Source: Egibacteraceae bacterium (GTDB taxonomy: Bacteria > Actinomycetota > Nitriliruptoria > Euzebyales > Egibacteraceae). Taken from it: a stretch of DNA of 64,000 nucleotides. The stretch is from NCBI GenBank assembly GCA_030447925.1, contig JAUJNX010000001.1, positions 674,767-738,766 on the forward strand. The letters are read 5' to 3'. The notes under the pieces were generated by a model. That model had not been told where the DNA came from. It did not search any database and saw only the letters and a program-made list of their open reading frames with translations. The translations under genes and the position numbers were made by a program. The number at the start of each line of letters is the position of its first letter. Position 1 is the stretch's first letter. Of the stretch, positions 1 through 8,080 are shown piece after piece.

Positions 1-9
1 CACGAGGGC

Positions 10-348
10 TCACTCCCCAGCCCCCAGCCCGCCCGGGGTGGCCTGAAGCTGGGCCGACAGCGGGAAGCACAAGCCCAGGTCGCCCAGCCCTGCCACGCGG
101 TAGGCGACCCGGACGATCCGGTCCGCGGCGTACTCCGCGGACTCCCCCCCCGGCGCCTTCACCAACACCGCCAGCCGCAGCCGCCCGTCGGCGACCGCCT
201 CCACGACCGCTCCCGCCACCAACCCGGTCTCCTCCAGCGTCTTGAGCAACAGCGCCTGACCGCCCTCGTCCAGCGACCCCTGCGAGGTCACCCAGGAGGC
301 GACCACCCTCCAGGCCGGCCGGTCGTCCTCATGCCACGGCCGATGCAC
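10..348 (-). CDS. Hypothetical protein, 112 aa
   Basis: I do not recognise this family. The GTG start at 348 is preceded, in the gene's direction, by GGAGG at a usable distance of 9 nt. The protein is soluble, with no signal peptide or membrane segment. It has an N-terminal Trp/Asp/Arg-rich part (HRPWHEDDRPAW) and a mixed alpha/beta pattern with a central run of alternating hydrophobics. The gene reads away from the regulator cassette that starts at 879. The reading frame is well kept with third-position GC bias, which supports a real gene, but no function can be given. Confidence 0.5.
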   Translation of the reverse strand: MHRPWHEDDRPAWRVVASWVTSQGSLDEGGQALLLKTLEETGLVAGAVVEAVADGRLRLAVLVKAPGGESAEYAADRIVRVAYRVAGLGDLGLCFPLSAQLQATPGGLGAGE

Positions 349-592
349 CCTGTCCCGCCTCCGCTCACCGCGACTATGGGTGCCGGCCCGGCTGCACTGA
401 GGTCGCCGACCCGGCCCAGCTCCACCCCGCCTGGCGGGTGAGCCGGTTGACGCCCTGGTGCGCCGTGCCGATCACGGTGCCCGCGGAGACGGCCCGACCA
501 CAGGGTGCCCGTCCCTTCCTGGAGTCCCGCGCCGACCCCCACCTGCCCTCGCCCCTCACGCTCACTGCTCCGCTCCGCTCATCCCTGCCGGG
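349..592. other. Intergenic region, no gene seen
   Basis: The stretch between the minus-strand hypothetical gene and the 55-nt repeat holds only short overlapping frames with no good start sites. It probably carries the promoter of the leftward gene. No clear hairpin or operator stands out. Confidence 0.4.
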
Positions 593-647
593 GTGTGACC
601 GTTCGCCCGGCCCGTGGACGAGAGAACCACGCAGAGGGGTGAAACCG
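593..647 (+). repeat. 55-nt dispersed repeat, copy A (left of cassette)
   Basis: Aligned without gaps to 4306-4360. The last 34 nt (614-647) match copy B at 30 of 34 positions, including ACCACGCAGAGGG and TGAAACCG; the first 21 nt match at about 12. The two copies lie in the same orientation and bracket the regulator/reductase/deaminase/creatininase cassette. Copy A lacks the stem-loops that follow copy B, so it looks like the more decayed copy. Confidence 0.6.
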
Positions 648-723
648 CCATGAAGTGCGCCGGAAGTCTTGGCGGACGGACGTACGCTGCGGCTGGCCTT
701 CGGGTGGCTTCAGGCCGGTGACC

Positions 724-813
724 GTGTGGACCGCGGCGCGGGTGCACGAGGTCCGGCGACCGCGAGGAATGACCCGCGAGGAGTTCGCCGACCCGAGCCT
801 GGACGTCGCGTAA
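724..813 (+). pseudogene. Decayed duplicate of the HTH regulator N-terminus
   Basis: Read from GTG at 724, this frame gives VWTAARVHEVRRPRG then MTREEFAD and ends at TAA (811-813). The intact regulator 158 bp downstream begins MEWTAERVRALRRARR then MTREEFAEL. The 20 nt coding MTREEFA are almost unchanged (769 and 927), and similarity extends upstream to a shared CGTACGCTGC (681 and 844). This is a tandem partial duplication of the promoter-proximal part of the gene that has lost its frame after about 25 codons. It may still act as a promoter or operator copy. Confidence 0.65.
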
Positions 814-878
814 TCCCTCCGCCGGGTGGACTTGTCCTGCGGTCGTACGCTGCCTGGACGGAGCCCAGGGGGTGGCGG

Positions 879-2330
879 ATGGAGTGGACGGCGGAACGAG
901 TCCGCGCGCTACGCCGCGCGCGGCGGATGACCCGCGAGGAGTTCGCTGAACTGGTCGGCGTGAGCGACCGGCAGGTGGCGACCTGGGAGACGGCGGACAC
1001 GCCGATGTATGCGCGGAACGCACGCGCCCTGGACGCCATCCACGACTCGCTCACCCCCTCGCAGGCGGATCGGTACGACGCCGAGACCGCCGGGGCCGCT
1101 GATATCGGAGATCGGCAGGCGGAGGAGAGGCTGCGACCGCTCTTGAACGCGACGGAGCGAGGTGCGAGGGTCACCCCTTCCGATCAGGCGGTGGACGCGC
1201 TTGGCGGTGCCCGATTGCGCGACGACGCCTTCGGGCGGCTGAGTGCGATGGGTCCCGCCGCCGGCTGCTCCCTGCTACCTGTCCACGACTCCCTGCTACC
1301 TGTCCACGACACGGTGCCGGCCTCCGTCACGCCCGCACCTGCCGATCCAGAGTTGGAGGAGGGGCCGGGAGTGAACCGCCGGGAGTTGTTCCGGCACGCA
1401 GGTGTGCTGGCCGCCGTGGCGCTCTTCCCGGGTGCCCTCGAGCCCGAGGCCGCGCCGGTCGAGCACTTCCGTGACCTGCGACGCGTGCTGGTCAATGCGG
1501 ACAACCTGCTCGGGCCCGGCCACGTGGTCCCCGCGGTGCACGAGCAGATCCGGGTCCTCCAGCAGCTGCGTCAGACCGCTCGCGGGACCGACAGGCATCG
1601 GGTGGTGCACCTGCAGGCGGAGTTCGGCGAGTTTGCCGGGTGGCTGTATCAGGACCTTGGCGACCACCGGGCAGCTCAGTACTGGACGGACCGGGCGCTG
1701 GAATGGTCCCACGCCGCCCGCGACCCGGCTCTGGCGACCTATGTCCTTGCCCGCAAGAGCCAACTCGCTGGCGACCGCAACGACGCCGCGACCGCCGTGG
1801 ATGTCGCCGAGGCCGCCGTTGCTACGGTCAGCCCGGGCAGCAAGCTGGCGGCCGTCGCGACGACCTATGTCGCGCATGGCTACGCCTTGGCCGGAGACGA
1901 GCGTGCGTGCGGTCGCGCCTATGACAGCGCCCACGAGCTGCTGGCCACGTCTGACCGGGATGCGGAGTGGAGCGCCTGGCTCGATGGTTCCTACATCGAG
2001 GCCCAGCGGGCGCGCAGCCTGGCGGTGCTGGGCCGCTTCCCCGCCGCCGTTCAGGGTTTCGAGCGGGCGGTGATCGCGCTGCCTGCGGGTTACCGGCGCG
2101 ACCGGGGTGTCTACCTTGCCCGCACCGCGATCGCCCATGCTGGTGCGGGCGACATCGACCAGGCCGCCACGCTTGGGTTGCAGGCGCTGGCGATCGGCGT
2201 GCAGACCGGGTCCGGGCGTATCGCCGTCGAGCTGCGCTGCCTGGACGCCCGCTTGGGCGGCTACGACAGCGCCGCCGTCGCGCAGTTCCGTGCCGCGATT
2301 CGCCCTGCCCGAAGCACCTCGACGCGGTGA
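879..2330 (+). CDS. HTH (XRE-type) regulator with TPR-like C-terminal region
   Basis: Predicted cytoplasmic DNA-binding regulator of 483 aa. Residues 4-40 form an XRE-type helix-turn-helix (MTREEFAELVGVSDRQVATWE). A variable linker contains a perfect 21-nt tandem duplication (1269-1310, giving SLLPVHD twice). Around residue 165 the protein has an internal NRRELF motif followed by a hydrophobic stretch, as often seen in this actinobacterial family. The last 250 residues are helical TPR-like repeats rich in Ala, Tyr and Arg (for example AAQYWTDRALEW and AYDSAHELL). ATG 879 was chosen because the HTH starts there and a purine-rich AGGGGG lies upstream; the frame stays open to 669 but that part is the decayed duplicate. 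The stop overlaps or closely abuts the reductase gene, so it is probably co-transcribed and controls the cassette. The ligand is unknown. Confidence 0.8.
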   Translation: MEWTAERVRALRRARRMTREEFAELVGVSDRQVATWETADTPMYARNARALDAIHDSLTPSQADRYDAETAGAADIGDRQAEERLRPLLNATERGARVTPSDQAVDALGGARLRDDAFGRLSAMGPAAGCSLLPVHDSLLPVHDTVPASVTPAPADPELEEGPGVNRRELFRHAGVLAAVALFPGALEPEAAPVEHFRDLRRVLVNADNLLGPGHVVPAVHEQIRVLQQLRQTARGTDRHRVVHLQAEFGEFAGWLYQDLGDHRAAQYWTDRALEWSHAARDPALATYVLARKSQLAGDRNDAATAVDVAEAAVATVSPGSKLAAVATTYVAHGYALAGDERACGRAYDSAHELLATSDRDAEWSAWLDGSYIEAQRARSLAVLGRFPAAVQGFERAVIALPAGYRRDRGVYLARTAIAHAGAGDIDQAATLGLQALAIGVQTGSGRIAVELRCLDARLGGYDSAAVAQFRAAIRPARSTSTR

Positions 2331-2341
2331 AGGAGCGTGCG

Positions 2342-3022
2342 GTGGACCAGTTGCCCTACGTCCTGCTCAGCGTTGCGACCAGTGTCGACGGTTGCATCGA
2401 CGACACCACGCCGGACCGGCTGTACTTGTCCAACGAGGCGGACTTCGATCGCGTCGACCAGGTCCGCGCCGACTCCGACGCCATCCTGATCGGCGCCGGC
2501 ACGATGCGGACGGACAACCCGCGGCTGATCGTCAAGAGCGAGCAGCGCCGTGCCGAACGGATCGCCCGCGGCCTGCCCGCCTACCCGCTGAAGGCCACGA
2601 TCACCGCCACCGGCGACCTCGACCCGCACCTGAAGTGGTTCCACCACGGCGGCGACAAGGTTGTCTACACCGTCGATGCCGCCGCCGACCGGCTCGCCGA
2701 CCAGCTGGGCGACCTCGCCGACGTGGTCCCAGTGGGAACTCAGATCGACCTCCCCGTACTCCTGGCTGACCTCAGCGGCCGGGGGGTGCGCCGGCTGATG
2801 GTCGAGGGCGGCGAGCAGGTCCATACCGCGTTCCTGTCCCAGGGGCTGGTCGACGAGATCCACCTCGCCATCGCTCCGCTGCTGGTCGGCCACGGCCCCC
2901 GCTTCCTGGCGCCCGCCCGCTACCCCTGGCCCACCACCCGGCGAATGCGCCTCGCCGAGGTCCGCCCCATCGGCGACGTCGTGCTCCTGCGCTACTGCCC
3001 CAAGCAGGACGGCCCCGCGTGA
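2342..3022 (+). CDS. RibD C-terminal / dihydrofolate-reductase-like reductase
   Basis: NADPH-dependent reductase of the RibD_C family, 226 aa, cytoplasmic. Family hallmarks are seen in order: SVATSVDGCIDD near the N-terminus, AGTMRTDNPRL near residue 55 (nucleotide-binding loop) and MVEGGEQVHTAFL from residue 153, followed by IHLAIAPLLVG. In riboflavin synthesis this fold reduces a ribosylaminopyrimidine 5'-phosphate to the ribityl form. GTG 2342 is preferred because AAGGAG ends 6 nt upstream; GTG 2327, overlapping the regulator's stop, is the alternative. The next gene, a RibD-type deaminase, overlaps by 4 bp (GTGA), so the two halves of a RibD enzyme are encoded separately here. The exact substrate cannot be read from sequence. 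Confidence 0.82.
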   Translation: MDQLPYVLLSVATSVDGCIDDTTPDRLYLSNEADFDRVDQVRADSDAILIGAGTMRTDNPRLIVKSEQRRAERIARGLPAYPLKATITATGDLDPHLKWFHHGGDKVVYTVDAAADRLADQLGDLADVVPVGTQIDLPVLLADLSGRGVRRLMVEGGEQVHTAFLSQGLVDEIHLAIAPLLVGHGPRFLAPARYPWPTTRRMRLAEVRPIGDVVLLRYCPKQDGPA

Positions 3023-3423
3023 CCCCGGTCGACTGCCGGTGGATGGACCTCGCCCGCCAACTCGCCACGCTGTGCCCGCCCCGCAGCACCGCCTTCGCCG
3101 TCGGGGTCGTCATCGTCGACGCCGACGGCAACGAGCTCGCACGCGGCTACTCCCGCGAGACCGGACCGCACGAGCACGCCGAGGAGGTCGCCCTGACCAA
3201 GGTCGCCGGCGACCCCCGGCTCGCCACCGCCATCCTCTACTCGACCCTGGAGCCCTGCTCCCAGCGCCGATCCCGCGCGCGCTCCTGCGTCCAGCTGATC
3301 CTCGAGACCGGCGTCCCAAGGGTGGTCATGGCCGAGCGCGAGCCCAACCGGTTCGTCGCCGACCCCCAAGGCTACGAGGTCCTCACCGCCGCCGGCGTCG
3401 ACGTCCTCGAAGCGTGTCGCTGA
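3019..3423 (+). CDS. RibD-type (CMP/dCMP deaminase fold) pyrimidine deaminase
   Basis: Zinc-dependent deaminase of 134 aa. The zinc ligands are visible: His53 in HAEE with Glu55 as proton shuttle, and Cys80 and Cys90 in PCSQRRSRARSC. The spacing and the TLEPC lead-in match the deaminase half of RibD rather than cytidine deaminase. It would hydrolyse an amino group on a pyrimidine nucleotide. The GTG start at 3019 overlaps the reductase stop by 4 bp, so translation is probably coupled. Compared with housekeeping RibD the His between the two Cys is missing, which hints at a different substrate. A deaminase for a specialised metabolite is the main alternative. Confidence 0.78.
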   Translation: MTPVDCRWMDLARQLATLCPPRSTAFAVGVVIVDADGNELARGYSRETGPHEHAEEVALTKVAGDPRLATAILYSTLEPCSQRRSRARSCVQLILETGVPRVVMAEREPNRFVADPQGYEVLTAAGVDVLEACR

Positions 3424-3448
3424 AGGCGAGAGGGGCAGAGCGGGACGC

Positions 3449-4189
3449 ATGACAGGCTTGATCACAACGGCGACCAGCGGCGACGAGCGGCGACGGGAAG
3501 CGGACGTCGCGGTCCTTCCCATCGGCAGCTTCGAGCAGCACGGCGACTTTCTGCCACTGGCCACCGACACGCTGATTGCCGCCGCCATCGCTCAGCGCGT
3601 CAGCACGGAAAACGACCTGTTCCTGTTGCCGCCGCTCACCATCTCGTGCTCCCACGAGCACAGCGCGTTCGCCGGCACCGTGAGCATCCGTTCAACCACG
3701 CTGACCCTTGTGGTTACCGACATCATGGCCTCAGTGCAGTATTCAGGTATCAAAGCGCTCGCCATCGTGAACGGTCACGGCGGAAACTACGTGCTGTCCA
3801 ACGTCACCCAAGAGGCGAACGCCAACGGTCAGCACGTGGCCCTGTTTCCAACCCGCCACGACTGGGGCGCTGCCCGGGACGCCGCAGGTCTTGACTCCTC
3901 CGGCAGCGAGGACATGCACGCCGGCGAACTCGAGGTCTCCGTCCTCCTCCATACCAATCCCGAGCTCGTCCGGCCTGCCTACCAGCAGGCAGATCATGCT
4001 GCCCACCCGCGCCCCCACCTGCTTACTCAGGGAATTGGTGCTTACAGCGAGACCGGAGTGATCGGATACCCGTCCAAAGCCAGCGCAGCGAAGGGGAGGG
4101 CGCTACTTGATAACCTGACCGCCTCCTTCGCAGGACATCTCGCACTGTTACGTGCACGCGCTGATCGCCGCCCGGCCACGAGGCAGTAG
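3449..4189 (+). CDS. Creatininase-family amidohydrolase
   Basis: Metal-dependent amide hydrolase of 246 aa, cytoplasmic. The family's metal ligands are in place: Glu29 and His31 in SFEQHGDFLP, Asp40, the NGHGGN loop (109-114) and Glu161 in MHAGELEVS. Besides creatinine amidohydrolases the family includes archaeal ArfB, which deformylates the formylaminopyrimidine of riboflavin and F420 synthesis, and mycofactocin MftE. Next to a RibD-like reductase and deaminase, a deformylase-type role on a pyrimidine intermediate is the more natural reading; that is inference. The gene starts 25 bp after the deaminase stop. Its base composition is a little lower in GC than the two genes before it. Confidence 0.8.
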   Translation: MTGLITTATSGDERRREADVAVLPIGSFEQHGDFLPLATDTLIAAAIAQRVSTENDLFLLPPLTISCSHEHSAFAGTVSIRSTTLTLVVTDIMASVQYSGIKALAIVNGHGGNYVLSNVTQEANANGQHVALFPTRHDWGAARDAAGLDSSGSEDMHAGELEVSVLLHTNPELVRPAYQQADHAAHPRPHLLTQGIGAYSETGVIGYPSKASAAKGRALLDNLTASFAGHLALLRARADRRPATRQ

Positions 4190-4305
4190 AGGCATCGGCG
4201 CGATCGGCCCACGGGTCAAACTTCGCCGACGCCGCCGATAGACCTCCCGTCCCGGAGCCAGCTATGCAGGGCGGTCAAGAATCCCGGGGCTCGCGTTGCG
4301 GCGAG

Positions 4306-4360
4306 GGGTGATTCTTCGCTCGCTTTGTGGATAAGACAACCACGCAGAGGGCTGAAACCG
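4306..4360 (+). repeat. 55-nt dispersed repeat, copy B (right of cassette)
   Basis: Partner of 593-647 in the same orientation, with 30 of 34 identities over its right part. Copy B is followed by stem-loop sequence not kept at copy A. The distance between copies is 3.7 kb and spans exactly the four-gene cassette plus the decayed regulator duplicate. Confidence 0.6.
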
Positions 4361-4416
4361 GCTCTTCGCCGTGAAGTGGGGAGCCGGGGGTGTGACCTGC
4401 TCGGGAGACGCCTGAA

Positions 4417-4435
4417 GCCCCGGAATCTCCGGGGC
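4417..4435. repeat. Perfect 8-bp hairpin (GCCCCGGA-ATC-TCCGGGGC)
   Basis: An 8-bp perfect stem with a 3-nt loop, followed by ACCTTAAA. Hairpins of this kind mark ends of IS200/IS605-type elements and can also terminate transcription. No transposase or TnpB gene is recognisable beside it, so either reading is open. As a terminator it would serve the creatininase operon. Confidence 0.4.
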
Positions 4436-4754
4436 ACCTTAAACTGGTGCGAGGTCCGCGCCCGCTCCTCGTGCAGGGTCGGCCATGCCCAGTCCGAGCG
4501 GCCACGACAGCCCACCGTTACGGACGACCCCCCCGACTAGCCCCGGCACCCGGTCGCGCATCTGGCGTTGGCGGAGAAGCCTGCCGCACTGGTGCTCCGC
4601 CTCGCGTCGCGCGTCGCCCACCGATCCTCCGCTGCTAGCCCGGCACGACGCCAAGGGGTTGTCCGTGATCCTCGCGCCACCCGCCAGCTCGCGTCTACAG
4701 GCGGCGAATCGGCCCATGCGTGTGGGAGCCCCGCGACCACCGCCACCGGGCCGG

Positions 4755-7649
4755 TCAGGAGGCTCGGGGGTGGTTCGGCCGCTGTGCGACGGGGCGGGCC
4801 GGAGTCAGGCGGCGGGCGTGCTCCCGTAGGGCCGGAGCAGTGCCAGGCCGGTGGCCGAGCAGTTCACGGTGGAGTTGTTCGGTGCTGGGGTCGGGGTCGA
4901 GGTCGAGTTCGGCCAGGCGGCCGGTGAGCCGCTGGTAGGTGGCGGTGACCGCTTCGGGGTGTCCGCGTTGGGCGTGGAGGCGCATGAGCTGCTGGTGGAG
5001 CGGTTCGTTGTAGGGGTCGATGGCGGCGGCGCGATCGAGGGCGTCCGCTGCGGCGTCCAGGTCGCCGGCCGTGTGGCGGTGGCGGGCGAGGCGGGAGGCG
5101 GCGTCGACGACGCGGCGGCGGAGATCCTCGCGGGCGGGTTCGGCCCACTCGTAGTGCTCGCCGTCGCACAGGTCGCCGCGGTAGAGATCGACGGCCTGCT
5201 GGAGCGCTGCGGCGGCGGTGCCAGGGTCGTCGGTACGGGCGACGGCCAAGGCGGTCTGGAGGCGCCACAGGTCGGCGTCGATCAGGTCGGGGTTGGGGCG
5301 GAGCCGGTGGCCGGTGCGGTCGATGGGCCGGGCGGCGGGGTCCAGGCCGGCGTGGCGGCGCAGGGTGGTCTGGAGGTTGGACAGGGTGGTGCGCCAGATC
5401 CCGTCGATGCGGTCGGGGTCGGCGTCGGGCCACAGGACGTCGCGGGCGGTGTCGACGGTGACGCCCTCGGGATGGAGCAGTAGGTAAGCGAGCAGTTCAC
5501 GGGCCTTGCCGCGCAGTCCGGTGCGCAGCTCGCCGGCGGGCCCGTCGATGCGGGGCGCGCCGAGCAGGGTGACCTGGATCGGCGGGTCGGTGTCGCCGGT
5601 GGCGGCGGGGACGGCGAAAGCGGCGAGGTCGTCCGGGATGGCTGTGTGCTCATCCGATAGATCCTCGTCGCGGACCGGGTCATCGTCGGCATCGGTGCTC
5701 GTGTCCAGGGGCGGGGCGTGGGTACTGGTGGCGCGGGCAGCGGCGACGACGCCGAGCAGGTCGGCGGCCTCACCTGCGGACAGGGTGGTCAAGGTCGCGG
5801 CGGCGAGGTGGTAGCGGGCGCCGGGGTCGGCGACGACGCCCGCTTGGTCGATGGTTGTGGCGTCGGCGGTGGGGTCGCCGAGGAGGAGGGCGGTGATGCC
5901 GACGCGCCGTCCGATCGACAGCAGGGTGTCGAGGCGTTGGCGGCTGGCCGGGTCGTGGTCGATGACGAGCAGCAGCAGCGGCATGGTCTCGCGCGTGTCG
6001 GCGGCGAGCAGGGCGGCCCGGTCGGTGTGGCCGTCGAGGTCCAGCAGGCGGATACGGGTGAGCAGCTCGACCTCGGCGGCGGCGAGTGCTTGAGAGAGGG
6101 TGGCGGCCGTGGTGAGACCGGGGAACGGGTCGGAGTCGCCCAGCAACCGGTCGGCCAGCGCGGTGCCGGCGATGGTGACGGTCGCGTCGAGGGGGTGCGC
6201 GACGGACAGGTAGGCGACGAGCAACCCGCGAGCGGCTGCGTCGACGGCCGGAGCGGGGCCGGCGAGGCGGATGGGTCCGGCGGCTGGGTCGATGGTGACG
6301 GGCTGCCCGTCGCGGATCCCGGCGGCGAGGACGGCGGGGCGCGGGGTGCCCGAGGGGTGCAGCGCGGCGGTCTGGTCGGCTTCCGGGGCTGCGCGGCGAG
6401 CCGCTCGCGCCGCCGCGCCTGCGAGCGGGTCACGGCGGTCGAGCCCGGCTGCGGGCGTGCGCAGAGGGCTGCGGCGGCGGGCGAGCAGCCGAGCGGCGGC
6501 GAGGCAGGCCGAGACGGCCGTGGCGACGGACAGGGTGATGAGCCCGCCTTCGGGGAGCCGCACGACCGGGCCCGCCGGGTCGCGGTCGGCCTCCTCAGCG
6601 CTCCGCATACCGGCAGGGGCGGCCGGCTCGGCTGCCTCGGTCCTGATCCCCCCGGCGGGTGCAGCTGGGGGGTGTTCGTCGGCGGGAGCGGTCGGGTTGC
6701 CCTCGACCTGGCCCTGGGCTCGTGGTGCTGCCGGCTGGGTGGGCGGGGGCAGCTCGACGGTCGGGTTGTCGGCTCGCGGGCGCCCGGGCTGGGCCGTGGT
6801 GTCGGCGGGGGATGGCGGGTCGTCGGGTTGGGCGGCGGGCTCGGATTCCGGTGGGGTCTGATCGGTGGGTGCGGGCGGGGCGGCGTCGGCGGGGGCTGCG
6901 CTCGGGAGGGTGGCGTCGGCGGGCAGGAGCAGGGTCCAGCCGGGCTGGATGTGGTCGGGGTCGGTGAGTGTCTCGCCGTCGGCTTGGGGGCGTCCGCGGT
7001 TGGTGTCGTAGACCTCCCGCCACCGGTAGGGGTCGCCGAGGCAGGTTTCCGCGATCGTCCATAGGTCGTCGCGGGGGGCGACGAGGTAGGTCTTCGGTTC
7101 CGTTGCGGGGTCGGCCGCAGCGACCGTCTGAGCTGGGGTTGGCGCGGTCACGGTCAGCGCGGTGTCGGGCTCGAGGACGGTGTCGGCGGGCTGCGCCGCC
7201 AGTGTCTGGTGGGCGGCGGCGGGTGCGGGGCCGGCGAGTGGGAGGGCGGCGGCAGTGCGGGGTGCGGGGGGGAGGGTGAGCAGCGCGACGGCGCCGACGA
7301 GCCGGGCCGCGACGGCCTGGCTGGCGCCGGGAACCAGGGGGAGGCGGGGGGTGGGGGCGGCGCGCAGCTGGGCGGTGGTCTCGGCGAGGGTGGCGGCGGC
7401 GAGCTGGGCCCAGGCGATCCAGCAGACGACGGCGAGGGTCTTGAGCAGCCCAGTGCCGGTGACGGGCAGCTCGCGGACGGCTTGGACGAGCTCGGCGGCG
7501 CTGGGCAGGTGGTCGGGCAGCGGCCAGCCGACGAACACCCACAGGGCGACGGGGACGCCGACGAGCAGTGCGAGCAGGCCGGCGAGACCCGCGAGGCCAG
7601 CAGCGAGGCGGGCCGGCAGCGGCGGGTACGGGTCGGGTGGTGGGGTCAT
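4755..7649 (-). CDS. LysM-domain membrane protein with SARP/BTAD C-terminal domain
   Basis: Large 964-aa protein, last gene of the Tad pilus operon. Hydrophobic segments lie near residues 21-43, 67-90 and 116-128. A LysM peptidoglycan-binding domain follows at about 187-243 (KTYLVAPRDDLWTIA, then HIQPGWTLLLPAD), then a Pro/Ala linker and another membrane segment near 360. The C-terminal third carries an OmpR-like winged helix (LRGKARELLAYLLLHPEGV, DVLWPDAD) and a TPR-type bacterial transcriptional activator domain. ATG 7649 overlaps the preceding gene by 4 bp; the longer open frame upstream only shadows the pseudopilin gene. A wall-binding module joined to an activator module suggests a membrane-anchored regulator that senses the wall or pilus, which is inference. 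Similar LysM/BTAD proteins occur in other actinobacterial Tad loci. Confidence 0.8.
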   Translation of the reverse strand: MTPPPDPYPPLPARLAAGLAGLAGLLALLVGVPVALWVFVGWPLPDHLPSAAELVQAVRELPVTGTGLLKTLAVVCWIAWAQLAAATLAETTAQLRAAPTPRLPLVPGASQAVAARLVGAVALLTLPPAPRTAAALPLAGPAPAAAHQTLAAQPADTVLEPDTALTVTAPTPAQTVAAADPATEPKTYLVAPRDDLWTIAETCLGDPYRWREVYDTNRGRPQADGETLTDPDHIQPGWTLLLPADATLPSAAPADAAPPAPTDQTPPESEPAAQPDDPPSPADTTAQPGRPRADNPTVELPPPTQPAAPRAQGQVEGNPTAPADEHPPAAPAGGIRTEAAEPAAPAGMRSAEEADRDPAGPVVRLPEGGLITLSVATAVSACLAAARLLARRRSPLRTPAAGLDRRDPLAGAAARAARRAAPEADQTAALHPSGTPRPAVLAAGIRDGQPVTIDPAAGPIRLAGPAPAVDAAARGLLVAYLSVAHPLDATVTIAGTALADRLLGDSDPFPGLTTAATLSQALAAAEVELLTRIRLLDLDGHTDRAALLAADTRETMPLLLLVIDHDPASRQRLDTLLSIGRRVGITALLLGDPTADATTIDQAGVVADPGARYHLAAATLTTLSAGEAADLLGVVAAARATSTHAPPLDTSTDADDDPVRDEDLSDEHTAIPDDLAAFAVPAATGDTDPPIQVTLLGAPRIDGPAGELRTGLRGKARELLAYLLLHPEGVTVDTARDVLWPDADPDRIDGIWRTTLSNLQTTLRRHAGLDPAARPIDRTGHRLRPNPDLIDADLWRLQTALAVARTDDPGTAAAALQQAVDLYRGDLCDGEHYEWAEPAREDLRRRVVDAASRLARHRHTAGDLDAAADALDRAAAIDPYNEPLHQQLMRLHAQRGHPEAVTATYQRLTGRLAELDLDPDPSTEQLHRELLGHRPGTAPALREHARRLTPARPVAQRPNHPRAS

Positions 7650-8080
7650 GGGATGGTGGGGACGGGCCGGGCGGTGCCGGCGCCGGTGACGGTGCGCGCG
7701 CCACCGCCGAGCAGCAGCACCGGCTGCTGCCGGGTGACGGTGACGGTGACCTGGTCGCCGGTGGCGGCCACCGTGCCGGTCGCGCCGACCTGGTTGAGGT
7801 GGCTGCGGGCGAGGGCGGCGGCGCGGTCGGGGTCCAGCCGGATGGGCTGGCCGGTGCGGACGGCGAGCAGGTCGATGCCCTGCGCGCCGGCGCGGGCGGC
7901 TTCCTCGGCGGTGTCCAGCGCCTCTCGGCGGGCGGCGAGCAGGTTGCCGCCGTCCCATACGAGCCCGGCGAGGACGATCAGCCCGGCGGTGAACACCACG
8001 AAGAACGCCGTGGCCTGCCCCTCCTCCCGCCCCTCGTGTGGGCGAGGCGGTGGCTCGGCGGGGGTGGCTTGGGCGGTCAC
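7646..8080 (-). CDS. TadG-like pilus-assembly protein
   Basis: 144-aa protein with a single N-terminal membrane helix after GQATAFFVVFTAGLIVLAGL, followed by WDGGNLLAARREALDTAEEAARAGAQ. This is the TadE/TadG-like pattern: hydrophobic helix, then an amphipathic region with a Gly/Ala-rich end. The rest is a small extracytoplasmic beta-rich domain. It would act as a minor pseudopilin in the Tad pilus, inserted in the membrane. Both ends overlap neighbours by 4 bp (ATGA), showing tight translational coupling. Confidence 0.75.
   Translation of the reverse strand: MTAQATPAEPPPRPHEGREEGQATAFFVVFTAGLIVLAGLVWDGGNLLAARREALDTAEEAARAGAQGIDLLAVRTGQPIRLDPDRAAALARSHLNQVGATGTVAATGDQVTVTVTRQQPVLLLGGGARTVTGAGTARPVPTIP

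Larger units (their letters stand above)
4190..4754. other. Gene-free region with structured repeat remnant
   Basis: No convincing gene lies between the creatininase gene and the convergent LysM/BTAD gene. It holds copy B of the 55-nt repeat, an imperfect inverted repeat upstream of it (about 4279-4314, GAATC with GATTC and CTCGC with GCGAG), a stem CCGGCTC/GAGCCGG just after it, and the hairpin at 4417-4435. Together these look like the end of a small structured mobile element, possibly IS200/IS605-like, with its coding part gone. Confidence 0.45.

Noticed and set aside
614..4360. CRISPR-like repeat (ACCACGCAGAGGG...TGAAACC) at 614 and 4327
   Set aside because: The 3' end looks like some CRISPR repeats, but only two copies exist 3.7 kb apart with no spacer array and no cas genes.
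7650..7958. Longer N-terminus for the LysM/BTAD gene
   Set aside because: The extension is an Arg/His/Pro-rich shadow of the TadG-like gene; ATG 7649 with a 4-bp overlap is a better start.
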